A stretch of DNA of 64,000 nucleotides from Pseudazoarcus sp963975885 (GCA_963975885.1 CAXBIS010000003.1:62001-126000); one strand, 5' to 3'. Positions 37,859 to 47,080 are shown, counted from the first letter of the stretch. Notes: generated by a model not told the origin, from the letters alone. Numbers and translations: made by a program.

Positions 37859-39961
37859 GTGCCTCAAGCCATCAAGAAGACATTCGCCTACGGTGCGCAT
37901 ACCGTGACGCTGGAAACCGGCGAGATCGCCCGCCAGGCAGGCGGTTCGGTACTCGTCAACATGGACGATACGGTCGTGCTCGCGACCGTGGTCGCGCAGC
38001 GTGAGCCCAAGCCGGGTCAGGACTTTTTCCCGCTTACCGTCGATTACGTCGAGAAGTTCTACGCTGCCGGGCGCATTCCGGGCGGCTTCTTCAAGCGCGA
38101 AGGTCGTCCGACCGAGAAGGAAACGCTGACCTGCCGCCTGATCGATCGCCCGATCCGTCCGCTCTTTCCGGAGGGCTTCTATAACGAGGTCCAGGTCATC
38201 GTGCAGGTGCTGTCGCTGAACCCGGAAATCGACTCCGACATTCCGGCGCTGATCGGTGCTTCGGCCGCGCTGGCCATCTCCGGCATTCCGTTCCACGGCC
38301 CGATCGGCGCGGCACGCGTCGGCTATGTCGACGGCGATTACGTGCTCAACCCGACGCGCAGTCAGCTCGAGCAAAGCCAGCTCGATCTGGTCGTGGCCGG
38401 TACCGAAACCGCCGTGCTGATGGTCGAATCCGAAGCGCAGGAGCTGCCCGAGGACGTCATGCTGGGTTCGGTCGTGTTCGGTCACGAGCAGATGCAGCAC
38501 GCGATCCGTGCGATCAATGAGCTCGTCGAGGTCGCCGGCAAGCCCGAGTGGGACTGGCAGCCGCCGGCCCGTGACGAGGCCCTGATCGCGCGCGTGCGCG
38601 AGATCGCCTACGCCGAGCTCAACGAGGCCTTCAACCTGATCGACAAGGGACAGCGCAGCGCGCGTCTTAACGAGATCCGTGCCAAGGTCATGGGCGAGGT
38701 GATCGAATCGGCCGAAAATCCGCCGTCGAGCAACGTCGTCAAGGACGTCCTTCACGACCTGGAAGCCGAAATCGTGCGTGGACGCATCCTCAGCGGTGAG
38801 CCGCGCATCGACGGGCGTGACACGCGCACCGTGCGACCGATCGACGTCAAGGTCGGCGTGCTGCCGCGCACCCATGGCTCGGCGCTGTTTACGCGCGGCG
38901 AGACGCAGGCCATCGTGGTCGCGACGCTGGGTACGGGACGCGACGAGCAGATCATTGACGCGATCGCGGGTGAGTACCGCGAGAACTTCATGCTGCATTA
39001 CAACTTCCCGCCGTTCTGCACCGGCGAGACCGGCCGTTTCGGCGGCACCAAGCGGCGCGAGGTCGGCCACGGTCGCCTGGCCAAGCGTGCCCTGGTAGCC
39101 GTTCTACCCAAGCCTGAAGACTTCGGCTATACGATTCGTGTCGTCTCCGAGATCACCGAATCGAACGGTTCGAGCTCGATGGCCTCGGTGTGTGGCGGTT
39201 CGCTCGCGATGATGGATGCCGGCGTACCGATGAGCAACCACGTAGCGGGTATTGCAATGGGCCTGATCAAGGACGGCAACCGTTTTGCCGTGCTCTCGGA
39301 CATCCTCGGCGACGAGGACCACCTCGGCGACATGGACTTCAAGGTGGCCGGCACCGAGAAGGGTGTGACCGCGCTGCAGATGGACATCAAGATCCAGGGA
39401 ATCACCAAGGAGATCATGCAGGTCGCGCTGGGCCAGGCCAAGGAAGGGCGCTTGCACATCCTGAACATCATGCAGACCGCACTGGCTTCGCATCGCGGCG
39501 AAGTCTCGGCCTACGCGCCGCGCATGATGTCGATGAAGATCAATCCGGAGAAGATCCGTGACGTGATCGGCAAGGGCGGCGCGGTGATTCGCGGGCTGCA
39601 GGAAGAGACCGGTGCGATCATCGACATCCAGGACGACGGTACCATCACGATCTCTTCGATCAGTTCGGAAGGCGCGCAACTGGCCATGTCGAAGATCGAG
39701 TCGATCACCGCGGAAGCCGAGGTGGGACGCGTCTACGACGGCACGGTGGTGCGCCTGCTCGATTTCGGCGCCATCGTCAACATCCTGCCGGGCAAGGACG
39801 GGCTGCTGCACATCTCGCAGATCGCCAACGAGCGCGTCAATGCGGTCACGGACTACCTTCAGGAAGGCCAGGCGGTGCGCGTCAAGGTTCTCGAGACCGA
39901 TGACCGCGGCAAGATCCGTCTCAGCATGAAGGCCTTGCTCGAGGAGCAGACGACCGAGTGA
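37859..39961 (+). CDS. pnp: Polyribonucleotide nucleotidyltransferase (PNPase)
   Basis: Phosphorolytic 3'-5' exoribonuclease of the RNA degradosome. Two RNase PH domains separated by an all-helical domain are followed by KH ('VIGKGGAVIRGLQEETGA') and S1 ('GTVVRLLDFGAIVNILPGKDGLLHIS') domains, the regions quoted as family blocks. Start is GTG with GAAAGGA upstream. Length 700 residues is standard. Ends at a bidirectional terminator. Confidence 0.97.
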   Translation: MPQAIKKTFAYGAHTVTLETGEIARQAGGSVLVNMDDTVVLATVVAQREPKPGQDFFPLTVDYVEKFYAAGRIPGGFFKREGRPTEKETLTCRLIDRPIRPLFPEGFYNEVQVIVQVLSLNPEIDSDIPALIGASAALAISGIPFHGPIGAARVGYVDGDYVLNPTRSQLEQSQLDLVVAGTETAVLMVESEAQELPEDVMLGSVVFGHEQMQHAIRAINELVEVAGKPEWDWQPPARDEALIARVREIAYAELNEAFNLIDKGQRSARLNEIRAKVMGEVIESAENPPSSNVVKDVLHDLEAEIVRGRILSGEPRIDGRDTRTVRPIDVKVGVLPRTHGSALFTRGETQAIVVATLGTGRDEQIIDAIAGEYRENFMLHYNFPPFCTGETGRFGGTKRREVGHGRLAKRALVAVLPKPEDFGYTIRVVSEITESNGSSSMASVCGGSLAMMDAGVPMSNHVAGIAMGLIKDGNRFAVLSDILGDEDHLGDMDFKVAGTEKGVTALQMDIKIQGITKEIMQVALGQAKEGRLHILNIMQTALASHRGEVSAYAPRMMSMKINPEKIRDVIGKGGAVIRGLQEETGAIIDIQDDGTITISSISSEGAQLAMSKIESITAEAEVGRVYDGTVVRLLDFGAIVNILPGKDGLLHISQIANERVNAVTDYLQEGQAVRVKVLETDDRGKIRLSMKALLEEQTTE

Positions 39962-39971
39962 TCGGTCTGCC

Positions 39972-40013
39972 CATCACAAAAAAAGGACGCTTCGGCGTCC
40001 TTTTTTTGTGATG
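39972..40013. terminator. Bidirectional terminator between pnp and dksA
   Basis: A perfect 19-bp stem closed by a TTCG tetraloop, with A7 on one side and T7 on the other, so it functions as an intrinsic terminator for both converging genes. Confidence 0.95.
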
Positions 40014-40026
40014 GCGCGCCTGGAGC

Positions 40027-40452
40027 TCATTTGCCCATCTGGCGTTCGCGGATTTCGTCGAGGGTCTTGCAGTCGATGCACAAGGTTGCGGTGGGGCGCG
40101 CCTCAAGGCGGCGCAGGCCGATCTCTACCCCGCAGTTGTCACAATACCCGTACTCGCCCTCACGGATGCGCGTAAGGGCCTCGTTGACCTTCTTGATCAG
40201 TCTGCGCTCGCGATCGCGGTTGCGCAGTTCCAGCGCGATGTCCGATTCCTGGCTGGCCCGGTCGTTCGGATCAGCGAAAACAGTCGCCTCGTCCTGCAAG
40301 GCATGTACTGTGCGGTCGATGTCTTCCATCATCGTCTGCCGCGCGGCTTCGAGAATCGAACGGAAGTGCGCCAATTGCGCTTCGTTCATGTATTCCTCGC
40401 CGTCATCGGCGGCGTAAGGGGCGAAGTTTCGATTCAGCGACTCGTCCGACAT
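40027..40452 (-). CDS. dksA: RNA polymerase-binding transcription factor DksA
   Basis: Binds the RNAP secondary channel and works with ppGpp to repress stable-RNA promoters and activate amino-acid genes. The coiled-coil tip residues D61, D64 and A66 (DPNDRA) and the zinc finger C104, C107, C125, C128 are intact. I chose MSDESLNRN (141 residues) as the start; a longer frame to 40854 crosses tRNA genes. It is divergent from a tRNA cluster whose promoter has a G+C-rich discriminator. Confidence 0.96.
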   Translation of the reverse strand: MSDESLNRNFAPYAADDGEEYMNEAQLAHFRSILEAARQTMMEDIDRTVHALQDEATVFADPNDRASQESDIALELRNRDRERRLIKKVNEALTRIREGEYGYCDNCGVEIGLRRLEARPTATLCIDCKTLDEIRERQMGK

Positions 40453-40484
40453 TCGATTTGACCGGTTTGTCAAGAGAAGGCGCT

Positions 40485-40513
40485 TTAATAGCAGAAAGCA
40501 TCGCGCTGCACAA
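40485..40513 (-). promoter_or_regulatory. Probable dksA promoter
   Basis: Reading on the minus strand: TTGTGC (40513-40508), 17-bp spacer, TATTAA (40490-40485), about 33 bases before the dksA ATG. Confidence 0.6.
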
Positions 40514-40595
40514 GCGCAATGACATTCCTTCGAGATCATCGCAAAAACGCTCCTGACGCGCATTTGCGCCTGATCGAGAAATGCCTCGGTGTCGT

Positions 40596-40624
40596 TTGAC
40601 GTGCCTGTGGGTGCTGTGTAGAAT
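40596..40624 (+). promoter_or_regulatory. Promoter of the tRNA-Pro/Arg/His operon
   Basis: TTGACG (40596-40601), 17-bp spacer, TAGAAT (40619-40624), followed by a discriminator of only G and C (GCGCGGC). The first tRNA begins 11 bases after the -10. This is the classic layout of a ppGpp/DksA-controlled stable-RNA promoter. Confidence 0.88.
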
Positions 40625-40634
40625 GCGCGGCTCT

Positions 40635-40711
40635 CGGGGTGTAGCGCAGTCCGGTAGCGCGCTTGCTTTGGGAGCAAGATGTCGGGGGTTCGAATCCCTC
40701 CACCCCGACCA
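40635..40711 (+). tRNA. tRNA-Pro (anticodon TGG)
   Basis: Acceptor CGGGGTG pairs with CACCCCG, discriminator A, encoded CCA. Anticodon arm CTTGC-TTTGGGA-GCAAG gives TGG. The first base C1 and G72 are typical of bacterial tRNA-Pro. Confidence 0.97.
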
Positions 40712-40737
40712 GCTCGCCCCGGAAGGCCCGGCCGGAT

Positions 40738-40814
40738 CTGCCCGTAGCTCAATCGGATAGAGCACCGGCCTTCTAAGCCGGGGGTTGCAGGTTCGATCCC
40801 TGCCGGGCAGGCCA
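40738..40814 (+). tRNA. tRNA-Arg (anticodon TCT)
   Basis: Acceptor CTGCCCG pairs with CGGGCAG, discriminator G, encoded CCA. Anticodon arm CCGGC-CTTCTAA-GCCGG gives TCT. It reads the AGA/AGG codons, which are rare in this G+C-rich sequence. Confidence 0.96.
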
Positions 40815-40862
40815 GAACAGGTTTTGGCATCGCGGTTTCCGGACTGCGTTGCACGCTACAAC

Positions 40863-40939
40863 GGCGGCATTAGCTCAGTTGGTAGAGCACTGGATTGTGG
40901 CTCCAGGTGTCACGGGTTCGATTCCCGTATGTCGCCCCA
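40863..40939 (+). tRNA. tRNA-His (anticodon GTG)
   Basis: The extra G(-1) opposite discriminator C, unique to tRNA-His, is encoded. Acceptor GCGGCAT pairs with ATGTCGC; encoded CCA. Anticodon arm CTGGA-TTGTGGC-TCCAG gives GTG. Confidence 0.97.
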
Positions 40940-40945
40940 TCACAT

Positions 40946-40982
40946 GTCAAACGGCACCCTGCGGGGTGCCGTTTGACGTTTT
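40946..40982 (+). terminator. Terminator of the tRNA operon
   Basis: A 14-bp stem (GTCAAACGGCACCC and its complement) with a TGCG loop, followed by GTTTTC. Confidence 0.9.
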
Positions 40983-40991
40983 CGCGCATGC

Positions 40992-41026
40992 AAAAGAAAA
41001 AAGCCCGGGGGCCTTCGCTCCCGGGC
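40992..41026 (-). terminator. Terminator of the ectABC operon
   Basis: On the minus strand a 7-bp core stem (GCCCGGG / CCCGGGC) is followed by a long T tract (TTTTTTCTTTT). It lies 22 bases beyond the ectC stop. Confidence 0.87.
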
Positions 41027-41048
41027 CTTCCGCACGATGTGTCGCGGA

Positions 41049-41438
<390 letters not shown>

Positions 41439-41488
41439 GAATGCTCCTTGTGGGTAGAGTGTCCCGCGCGGCGCGCGGGGCAGAAGGT

Positions 41489-42754
41489 TTACGCCGCGTC
41501 CTTCGACTGCGACTTGATGACCGAGGCGATGCTGCGCTCGATGATGTCGAGTCCGCGCACCAGTTCTTCCTCGCTCATCGTCAGGCTGGGCAGCAACTTG
41601 AGCACTTCGTCGGATATGCCGGCGGTCTCGATGATCAGTCCGTTGTCGAAACATTCGGCAGAAATCTTGCCTGGCAGTTCCGTGTCTTCGAACGCGACAC
41701 CCCAGATCAGGCCGCGACCGCGCACCGTGGCGGCCAGGCCGAGCTTGTCGATGATGGCGTTCAGGCGGCTCGAGACGAGCTTCTCCTTGGCCGCGAGCGA
41801 TTTCTCGAACCAGCCGTCGGCCCAGAACTCCAGCGCCGCGGTAGCGGTCACGAAAGCCGGGTTGTGACCACGGAAGGTACCGTTGTGCTCGCCCGGCGCC
41901 CACTCGTCGAGTTCGGGCTTCATCAGCACCAGCGCCAGCGGCAGGCCGTAGCCGGAGAGTGACTTGGACAGCGTGATGATGTCGGGCTCGATCCCTGCGT
42001 CCTCGAAGCTGAAGAACTTGCCGGTACGACCGCAGCCGACCTGGATGTCGTCGACGATGAGCAGCACGCCGTGCTCGCGCGTGACTTCGCGCAGGCGGCG
42101 CAACCACTCCATGCTGGCGACGTTCACGCCGCCTTCGGCCTGCACGGTCTCGAGAATCACCGCGGCCGGCGTGTCCAGGCCGCTGCCGTCATCCTCGAGC
42201 ATGCGCGCGAGGTAATCGAGGGTGTCGATATCGTCACCCAGGTAGCCCTCGAAGGGCACGGCCAGCGTGTTGTTGAGCGGCACACCTGCACCGGCACGCT
42301 TGAAACCGTTGCCGGTGACGGCGAGCGAACCGAGCGTCATGCCGTGGAAGGCATTGGTGAAGTTGACGATACGCTCGCGTCCCGTGACCTTGCGCGCGAG
42401 CTTGAGTGCGGTCTCGACGGCATTGGTGCCGGTCGGTCCGGGAAACTGCATCTTGTAGGCCATGTTGCGCGGCTTGAGGATGACCTCCTGGAAGCGCTCG
42501 ATGAAGTTGCGTTTGGCCACGCTGTACATGTCCAGCGAATGGGTGATGCCGTCGGCGGCCAGATAGTCGATCAGCGCGGCCTTGATGCGGTCCGGGTTAT
42601 GGCCGTAGTTGAGCACACCGGCGCCGGCAAAGAAGTCCAGGTAGCTGCGACCGTTCTCGTCGGTCATCCACGCGCCCTTGGCGCTCTTGAAGACGGTCGG
42701 GAAGTTGCGGCAGTAGCTGCGGACCTCGGATTCGTACTGTTCGAAGATGTTCAT
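41489..42754 (-). CDS. ectB: Diaminobutyrate-2-oxoglutarate aminotransferase
   Basis: PLP enzyme transaminating aspartate semialdehyde to L-2,4-diaminobutyrate using glutamate. The PLP lysine is K264 in 'TLSKSLSGYG', and 'VDDIQVGCGRTG' and 'PGPTGTNAVE' are conserved. Length 421 residues is typical for the EctB branch, which is distinct from siderophore-linked homologues. GAGG precedes the ATG. Confidence 0.97.
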   Translation of the reverse strand: MNIFEQYESEVRSYCRNFPTVFKSAKGAWMTDENGRSYLDFFAGAGVLNYGHNPDRIKAALIDYLAADGITHSLDMYSVAKRNFIERFQEVILKPRNMAYKMQFPGPTGTNAVETALKLARKVTGRERIVNFTNAFHGMTLGSLAVTGNGFKRAGAGVPLNNTLAVPFEGYLGDDIDTLDYLARMLEDDGSGLDTPAAVILETVQAEGGVNVASMEWLRRLREVTREHGVLLIVDDIQVGCGRTGKFFSFEDAGIEPDIITLSKSLSGYGLPLALVLMKPELDEWAPGEHNGTFRGHNPAFVTATAALEFWADGWFEKSLAAKEKLVSSRLNAIIDKLGLAATVRGRGLIWGVAFEDTELPGKISAECFDNGLIIETAGISDEVLKLLPSLTMSEEELVRGLDIIERSIASVIKSQSKDAA

Positions 42755-42792
42755 GCTCGATCCTCCTTGTTATCGGTGATAGTCGGAATTCT

Positions 42793-43302
42793 TCACGGCT
42801 TCTCGAACGGCCCGATGCGATACAGGCGTTCGGCTTCATGCGGTTCCGGGAACAGGTTCTCTGTGAAATGCGCCTGATCCGTGCAATCGACACCCAGATC
42901 GCGCGCGACGGCCTTGAACAGCTTTTGAGAGGGCACGTTGTCGGCAGTGATCGTCGCTGTCATCCATTTCGCGTTCCGCACGCCCGGCAGTTTCAGCCAC
43001 TCGCGCAACAGCTTCTTGCCCATGCCCTTGCCACGCATCTGCGGTGCCACGCCGACCTGCCAGACGAAGGCTGCGTCCGGATCGCGCGGGGGGCGGTAGC
43101 CGACAACTGCACCGACAGTCGTGCCGTCACGTTCGGCGATCAGGCAGGTCTCGCCGAAGTCGGTGGCGAAGACCAGATAGAAGTAGGCGGAATTCAACTC
43201 CAGGGTTCCGGCATCGCGCACGAGCCGCCAGAGTGCGGCACCGTCTTCCGGTGAGGCTGAACGGTAGGTAAGCGTGTCGTCATCTTGGGCGTGTGTCGTC
43301 AT
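42793..43302 (-). CDS. ectA: L-2,4-diaminobutyrate acetyltransferase
   Basis: GNAT-fold enzyme acetylating diaminobutyrate at the gamma amino group, first committed step of ectoine synthesis. 'LNSAYFYLVFATDFGETCLIA' region and the acetyl-CoA loop 'QMRGKGMGKKLL' are visible. 169 residues, normal. AGGAAG lies before the ATG. Promoter upstream not clearly recognised; no EctR-type regulator is adjacent. Confidence 0.95.
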   Translation of the reverse strand: MTTHAQDDDTLTYRSASPEDGAALWRLVRDAGTLELNSAYFYLVFATDFGETCLIAERDGTTVGAVVGYRPPRDPDAAFVWQVGVAPQMRGKGMGKKLLREWLKLPGVRNAKWMTATITADNVPSQKLFKAVARDLGVDCTDQAHFTENLFPEPHEAERLYRIGPFEKP

Positions 43303-43678
43303 GGGCTTCCTGTAATCTGTTTGTCATATTTCGAAGCGAAGCAGACTCACCGGCAGGCGCCGGCTTCTAGAATCAATCGTAGTGGATCGAGGGCAAAAAT
43401 CGACCAGAGCGCGAGCGAGCGCTGCGGTCAGCCTGCTTCAGGCCTGGAACGGAGGGTGCCCGGGCGTTGCCGGTCGGGGAAAAGCGGGAAAGGACTGTAT
43501 CGGGTTCGTCTGTCGCGTAACCGTGCATCGATCTGCAAACGGCGCCAATACTGGTCGTTTGCGGCTGTGAATACCCGGCCACTTTAACATATTTGGGCGA
43601 AACTATCGAGTACGGCCCCGGCCACGCCGCCAGCCCTTACAATCCGGGACTCGAACGCAAGCTGACCGGAGATCCGAC
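43303..43678. other. Spacer between ectA and the TIR-like gene
   Basis: No gene is supported: short frames on both strands lack ribosome sites and family features. Structures seen are a short stem at 43350-43363 (CCGGC/GCCGG), an adjacent TTCTAGAA palindrome (43365-43372) and a TACAAT -10-like box (43638-43643) before the TIR-like gene. The ectoine promoter must lie here, but neither a clean sigma-70 nor a sigma-S match was found. Confidence 0.6.
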
Positions 43679-44563
43679 ATGCAGCAGGTGCTGATCGCAC
43701 ATCGTAACGACGAAGGGCGTCATGCGGCCGACCGCATCCGCGGCGCGCTCGATGCCAGCCTGCATGTGCGCTGCACGAATCTGGACGAACTGGACGACGA
43801 CCAGATCGAAGCGACCGTGCGGGCCTCGGATCGCGTGCTGGTGATCGTCGATCGAGATTGGGCAGACGAGGGCGCGCGTGCGCTTGACGATGAGCCCGGC
43901 CGACGTCTGCACTCGGCGGTCGCCGCGGCCCTTGCGCAAGGGCGTCCCCTGCTGGCGGTCACCATGGACGACGCCGGACTGCCGGCGGATGATGCGCTAG
44001 GCGACGAAATCGCACGCCTGTCTGCAGCGCCGGTGTTCCCGCTCTCTGCGGACGACTGGGCGGACGACATCGCCGGACTGATCGACGAGGTCTCGGCCGC
44101 GCCGCCTGTACCGGCCGGGCCGCTGCGCGACCAGAGTTCTCGGCAGATCCTCTTCGCCGCTGCGCTGGTCGGTATCGTCGTTTTGCTCGGCGGTCTGTTG
44201 GTCGCGAGCCGCATCTGGTTTGGCGACGCGCCGTCGGTGGTAGGGCAGTGGGTGGCGGAGGTCGATTACGGCCGCGGGGTGATACGCGAGGAGCGCTTCG
44301 AATTCCGCCAGACCGCGGGCGAGATCGCCGGCAGCGCAAGCTGGCAGGGCGCGCGTCGCGTGATCGAGGATGCGGTGCTCGACGGCGAGCGTCTGTCCTT
44401 CCATATCCGCACGCACGAGACACTGGGCAGCCAGCGTCGCGAACTGCGTCACGATTACGTTGCGGTGCCCGCGGGGCCCGATTCGCTGCGCTTCACGCTG
44501 CGCACCTCGGGCGGGTTCACGGAACGCGACGAACTCGGCTTCAAGGCGACGCGCACGAAATGA
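43679..44563 (+). CDS. TIR-like domain membrane protein
   Basis: Function unknown. Residues 1-138 resemble the bacterial TIR_2 fold: a first strand 'VLIAHRND', a 'SDRVLVIVDRDWAD' strand (50-63) and a 'GRPLLAVTMDD' strand. The helix that should hold the NADase glutamate reads 'RRLHSAVAAALAQG' (75-88) with no Glu, so hydrolase activity is doubtful. One membrane helix follows (about 156-178). The C-terminal part (185-290) is a beta-rich domain that begins 'GQWVAEVDYG'. GGAG precedes the ATG. An MFS gene follows after 37 bases and may be co-transcribed. Confidence 0.72.
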   Translation: MQQVLIAHRNDEGRHAADRIRGALDASLHVRCTNLDELDDDQIEATVRASDRVLVIVDRDWADEGARALDDEPGRRLHSAVAAALAQGRPLLAVTMDDAGLPADDALGDEIARLSAAPVFPLSADDWADDIAGLIDEVSAAPPVPAGPLRDQSSRQILFAAALVGIVVLLGGLLVASRIWFGDAPSVVGQWVAEVDYGRGVIREERFEFRQTAGEIAGSASWQGARRVIEDAVLDGERLSFHIRTHETLGSQRRELRHDYVAVPAGPDSLRFTLRTSGGFTERDELGFKATRTK

Positions 44564-44600
44564 GGCCGGTCGTCGAAGCCTTCGCGGTACGCGCTGCACC

Positions 44601-45830
44601 ATGAGTCCGACACCTCACCCTGGCGCGTGGACGTGCATCTTCCTGCCGTTCGCGCTGGGCTATTATCTGTCGTATCTGCTGCGTACCGTCAACGCCGTGA
44701 TCTCGCCGGATCTTACGCGCGAGTTGTCGCTGTCGGCCGCCGATCTGGGGCTGCTCACCAGTGCCTACTTCCTGACCTTCGGCCTGGCGCAGATCCCGCT
44801 AGGCATCGCACTCGATCGTTTCGGGCCAAAGCGCATCAACGTCGTGTTGCTGCTGATTGCTGCCGGTGGTGCAGTCGTGTTCGCGTTGGGCGAGAGCCGC
44901 GGCGAGCTGACGCTGGCCCGTGGGCTGATCGGGCTGGGCGTATCCGCCTGCCTGATGTCCGGGCTCAAGGCCTTCTCGCTGTGGTTCCCGCCAGAGCGAC
45001 AAAGCTCGATGACCGGCTTCATCATGGCCTCGGGTGCGCTGGGCGCGCTCACTGCGGCGACGCCGGTCGAGGCGCTGCTGCCCTTTGTTGGTTGGCGTGG
45101 CGTGTTCTGGGGCATTGCCGCGATTGCCGTCGTAGCGGCCGCCTACGTCGCGATCGTCGTGCCCGAGGCGCCGCACCAGTCCGGCGGGACGACGCTACGC
45201 GAGGCCGTGGCAGGATTGCGGGGCATCTTCACGTCGCCGGACTTCCTGCGTTTTGCCGGCACGGCGCTATTCTTCACCGGTGGCTTCATGGCATTGCAGA
45301 GCCTGTGGGCCGTCCCGTGGTTGATGGAAATGGACGGGCTGAGCCGCTCCGGGGCGGCAGCCTACCTCGTCGTGCTCAATCTGGGCATGTTCACCGGGCA
45401 GCTTGCGATCGGCTTCTTCGGCACGCGGCTGGTGCGGCGCGGCGTCCGACCGGTCAACCTGATGCAGGGTGGCTACTGCATGGTGCTGCTTATCGAACTG
45501 GCCATCGTGCTCGGTGGCGGCCCGTCCATCCTGCTGTGGTTTGCGATCGGCCTGCTGGCAGCCGTCAATGCGCAGGCCTATGTCGCGGCTGCCTCATGTT
45601 TCCCGCGCGAGGCCTTCGGTCGCGTCAGCACCGCGATCAACCTGATGGCCTTCGCCGGGGCCTTCACTGTGCAATGGGGCATGGGGCTGCTGCTCGACGG
45701 GCTCGCCGTCGCCGGCTACGCCGCGGGAGCGGCGCTGACCATGGCCTTCGGCGTGCTGATCGCGATCCAGTGCGTGGCGATCGTGCCGCTTTTCCTTGGT
45801 GCGCGTCGCCAGGGCGCTCACACGAACTGA
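44601..45830 (+). CDS. MFS transporter
   Basis: Twelve-helix major facilitator of unknown substrate, 409 residues. The loop 2-3 signature appears as 'GIALDRFGPKRIN', and the first helix has 'LGYYLSYLLRTVNAVISPDL', a pattern also seen in organic-acid and sugar-phosphate carriers. The start at 44601 was chosen over a longer frame because the extension overlaps the previous gene. It overlaps the convergent flavoprotein by 13 bases. Confidence 0.85.
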   Translation: MSPTPHPGAWTCIFLPFALGYYLSYLLRTVNAVISPDLTRELSLSAADLGLLTSAYFLTFGLAQIPLGIALDRFGPKRINVVLLLIAAGGAVVFALGESRGELTLARGLIGLGVSACLMSGLKAFSLWFPPERQSSMTGFIMASGALGALTAATPVEALLPFVGWRGVFWGIAAIAVVAAAYVAIVVPEAPHQSGGTTLREAVAGLRGIFTSPDFLRFAGTALFFTGGFMALQSLWAVPWLMEMDGLSRSGAAAYLVVLNLGMFTGQLAIGFFGTRLVRRGVRPVNLMQGGYCMVLLIELAIVLGGGPSILLWFAIGLLAAVNAQAYVAAASCFPREAFGRVSTAINLMAFAGAFTVQWGMGLLLDGLAVAGYAAGAALTMAFGVLIAIQCVAIVPLFLGARRQGAHTN

Positions 45831-47080
45831 GCTGCCGCGTGGCCCGACGACCAGGCCCACTGGAAGTTGAAGCCGCCCAGGTGACCGGTGACGTCCACGA
45901 CCTCGCCAATGAAGAACAGGCCGGGGACGGTGCGCGCTTCCATGGTCTTGGACGACAGTGCGTGCGTATCCACGCCGCCGAGCGTGACCTCGGCCTTGGC
46001 ATAGCCCTGGGTGCCCGATGGCGCGATGTGCCAGTTGCACAAGGCCTCGGCGATGGCATCGAGTTCGGCCGGCGCGAAACGGTTCAGTGGTCGCTCCCAG
46101 CCATACAGCGCGCACCAGGCATGGGCGAAGCGGCGTGGCAGGACGTCGGCCAGCAGGTTCGCGAGCAAGGCCTTTTCGTTTGCGCGCTCGGCGAGCCAGG
46201 CGCGCGCGTCCAGGCCCGGCAGCAGGTCGACCGACACCGGTTGCCACGGCGCGTCGGCGTAGGCCTGCTGCTGCCAGTAGCTCGACACCTGCAGGATCAC
46301 GGGACCCGAAAGGCCGCGATGGGTGACCAGCATGGCCTCGCGAAAACGTCCGCCGTCACAGTGTGCAACCACGTCTAGCGACGCTCCGGCCAACGGCTTG
46401 AAGCGCTCCAGGGTCTCGGGCGCCAGCGTCAGTGGCACCAGCGCCGGCCGGGGGGGCACGATTTCGAGACCGAACTGTTCGGCGATGCGGTAACCGAACG
46501 GCGTTGCGCCGATCTTCGGGATGGACAGGCCACCGGTGGCGATCACCAGACTCTCGCAGCGCACCAGGCCGCTCGCGGTGTGCACTTCGAAGCGTGCCGC
46601 GTCCGCGTCGATTGCACGCACCGCGTCGACCGCGCACGGCATGGCCCAGTGGACGCCGCCCCATTCGCACTCGGTGCGCAGCATGGCGATGATGTCCTGT
46701 GCGGACTCGTCGCAGAACAGCTGGCCATGCTCGCGCTCGTGCCAGGCGATGCCGTGACGATCCACCATGTCGATGAAATCGGTCGACGTGAAGCGCGCCA
46801 GGGCCGAACGTGCGAAGTGCGCATTGCGCGACAGGAAGTTGCCGGGCTCGACGCGGCGGTTGGTAAAGTTGCAGCGTCCGCCTCCGGAGATGCGGATCTT
46901 CTCGGCGAGCTTCTCGGCGTGGTCAATGAGCAGCACGCGACGTCCGCGCTGTCCGGCCAGCGCGGCGCACATCATGCCGGCTGCGCCTGCGCCGATCACG
47001 ATCGCATCGTAGTGGGATCCGTCGAGCTCGGGCGCGTTTGCATGGATGGGGGGCTTGCTGTGCACGGGCGTGTGCTCCAC
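45818..47080 (-). CDS. BaiN/RdsA-type FAD-dependent oxidoreductase (HI0933 family)
   Basis: Flavoprotein with an N-terminal Rossmann FAD motif 'VIGAGAAGMMCA' (28-39) and the family marker 'KIRISGGGRCNFTN' (61-74). A second nucleotide motif and the C-terminal 'PGLFFIGEVVDVTGHLGGFNFQWAWSSG' block (quoted as family region) close the fold. Substrate is unknown in most of the family. 420 residues. Divergent from phhB. Confidence 0.87.
   Translation of the reverse strand: MEHTPVHSKPPIHANAPELDGSHYDAIVIGAGAAGMMCAALAGQRGRRVLLIDHAEKLAEKIRISGGGRCNFTNRRVEPGNFLSRNAHFARSALARFTSTDFIDMVDRHGIAWHEREHGQLFCDESAQDIIAMLRTECEWGGVHWAMPCAVDAVRAIDADAARFEVHTASGLVRCESLVIATGGLSIPKIGATPFGYRIAEQFGLEIVPPRPALVPLTLAPETLERFKPLAGASLDVVAHCDGGRFREAMLVTHRGLSGPVILQVSSYWQQQAYADAPWQPVSVDLLPGLDARAWLAERANEKALLANLLADVLPRRFAHAWCALYGWERPLNRFAPAELDAIAEALCNWHIAPSGTQGYAKAEVTLGGVDTHALSSKTMEARTVPGLFFIGEVVDVTGHLGGFNFQWAWSSGHAAAQFV

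Noticed and set aside
40453..40854. N-terminal extension of dksA
   Set aside because: It would read through tRNA genes and their promoter; the DksA family start fits MSDESLN.
43285..43587. Short frames in the ectA/TIR spacer on both strands
   Set aside because: No ribosome sites, no recognisable domain and atypical composition; the region is more likely regulatory.
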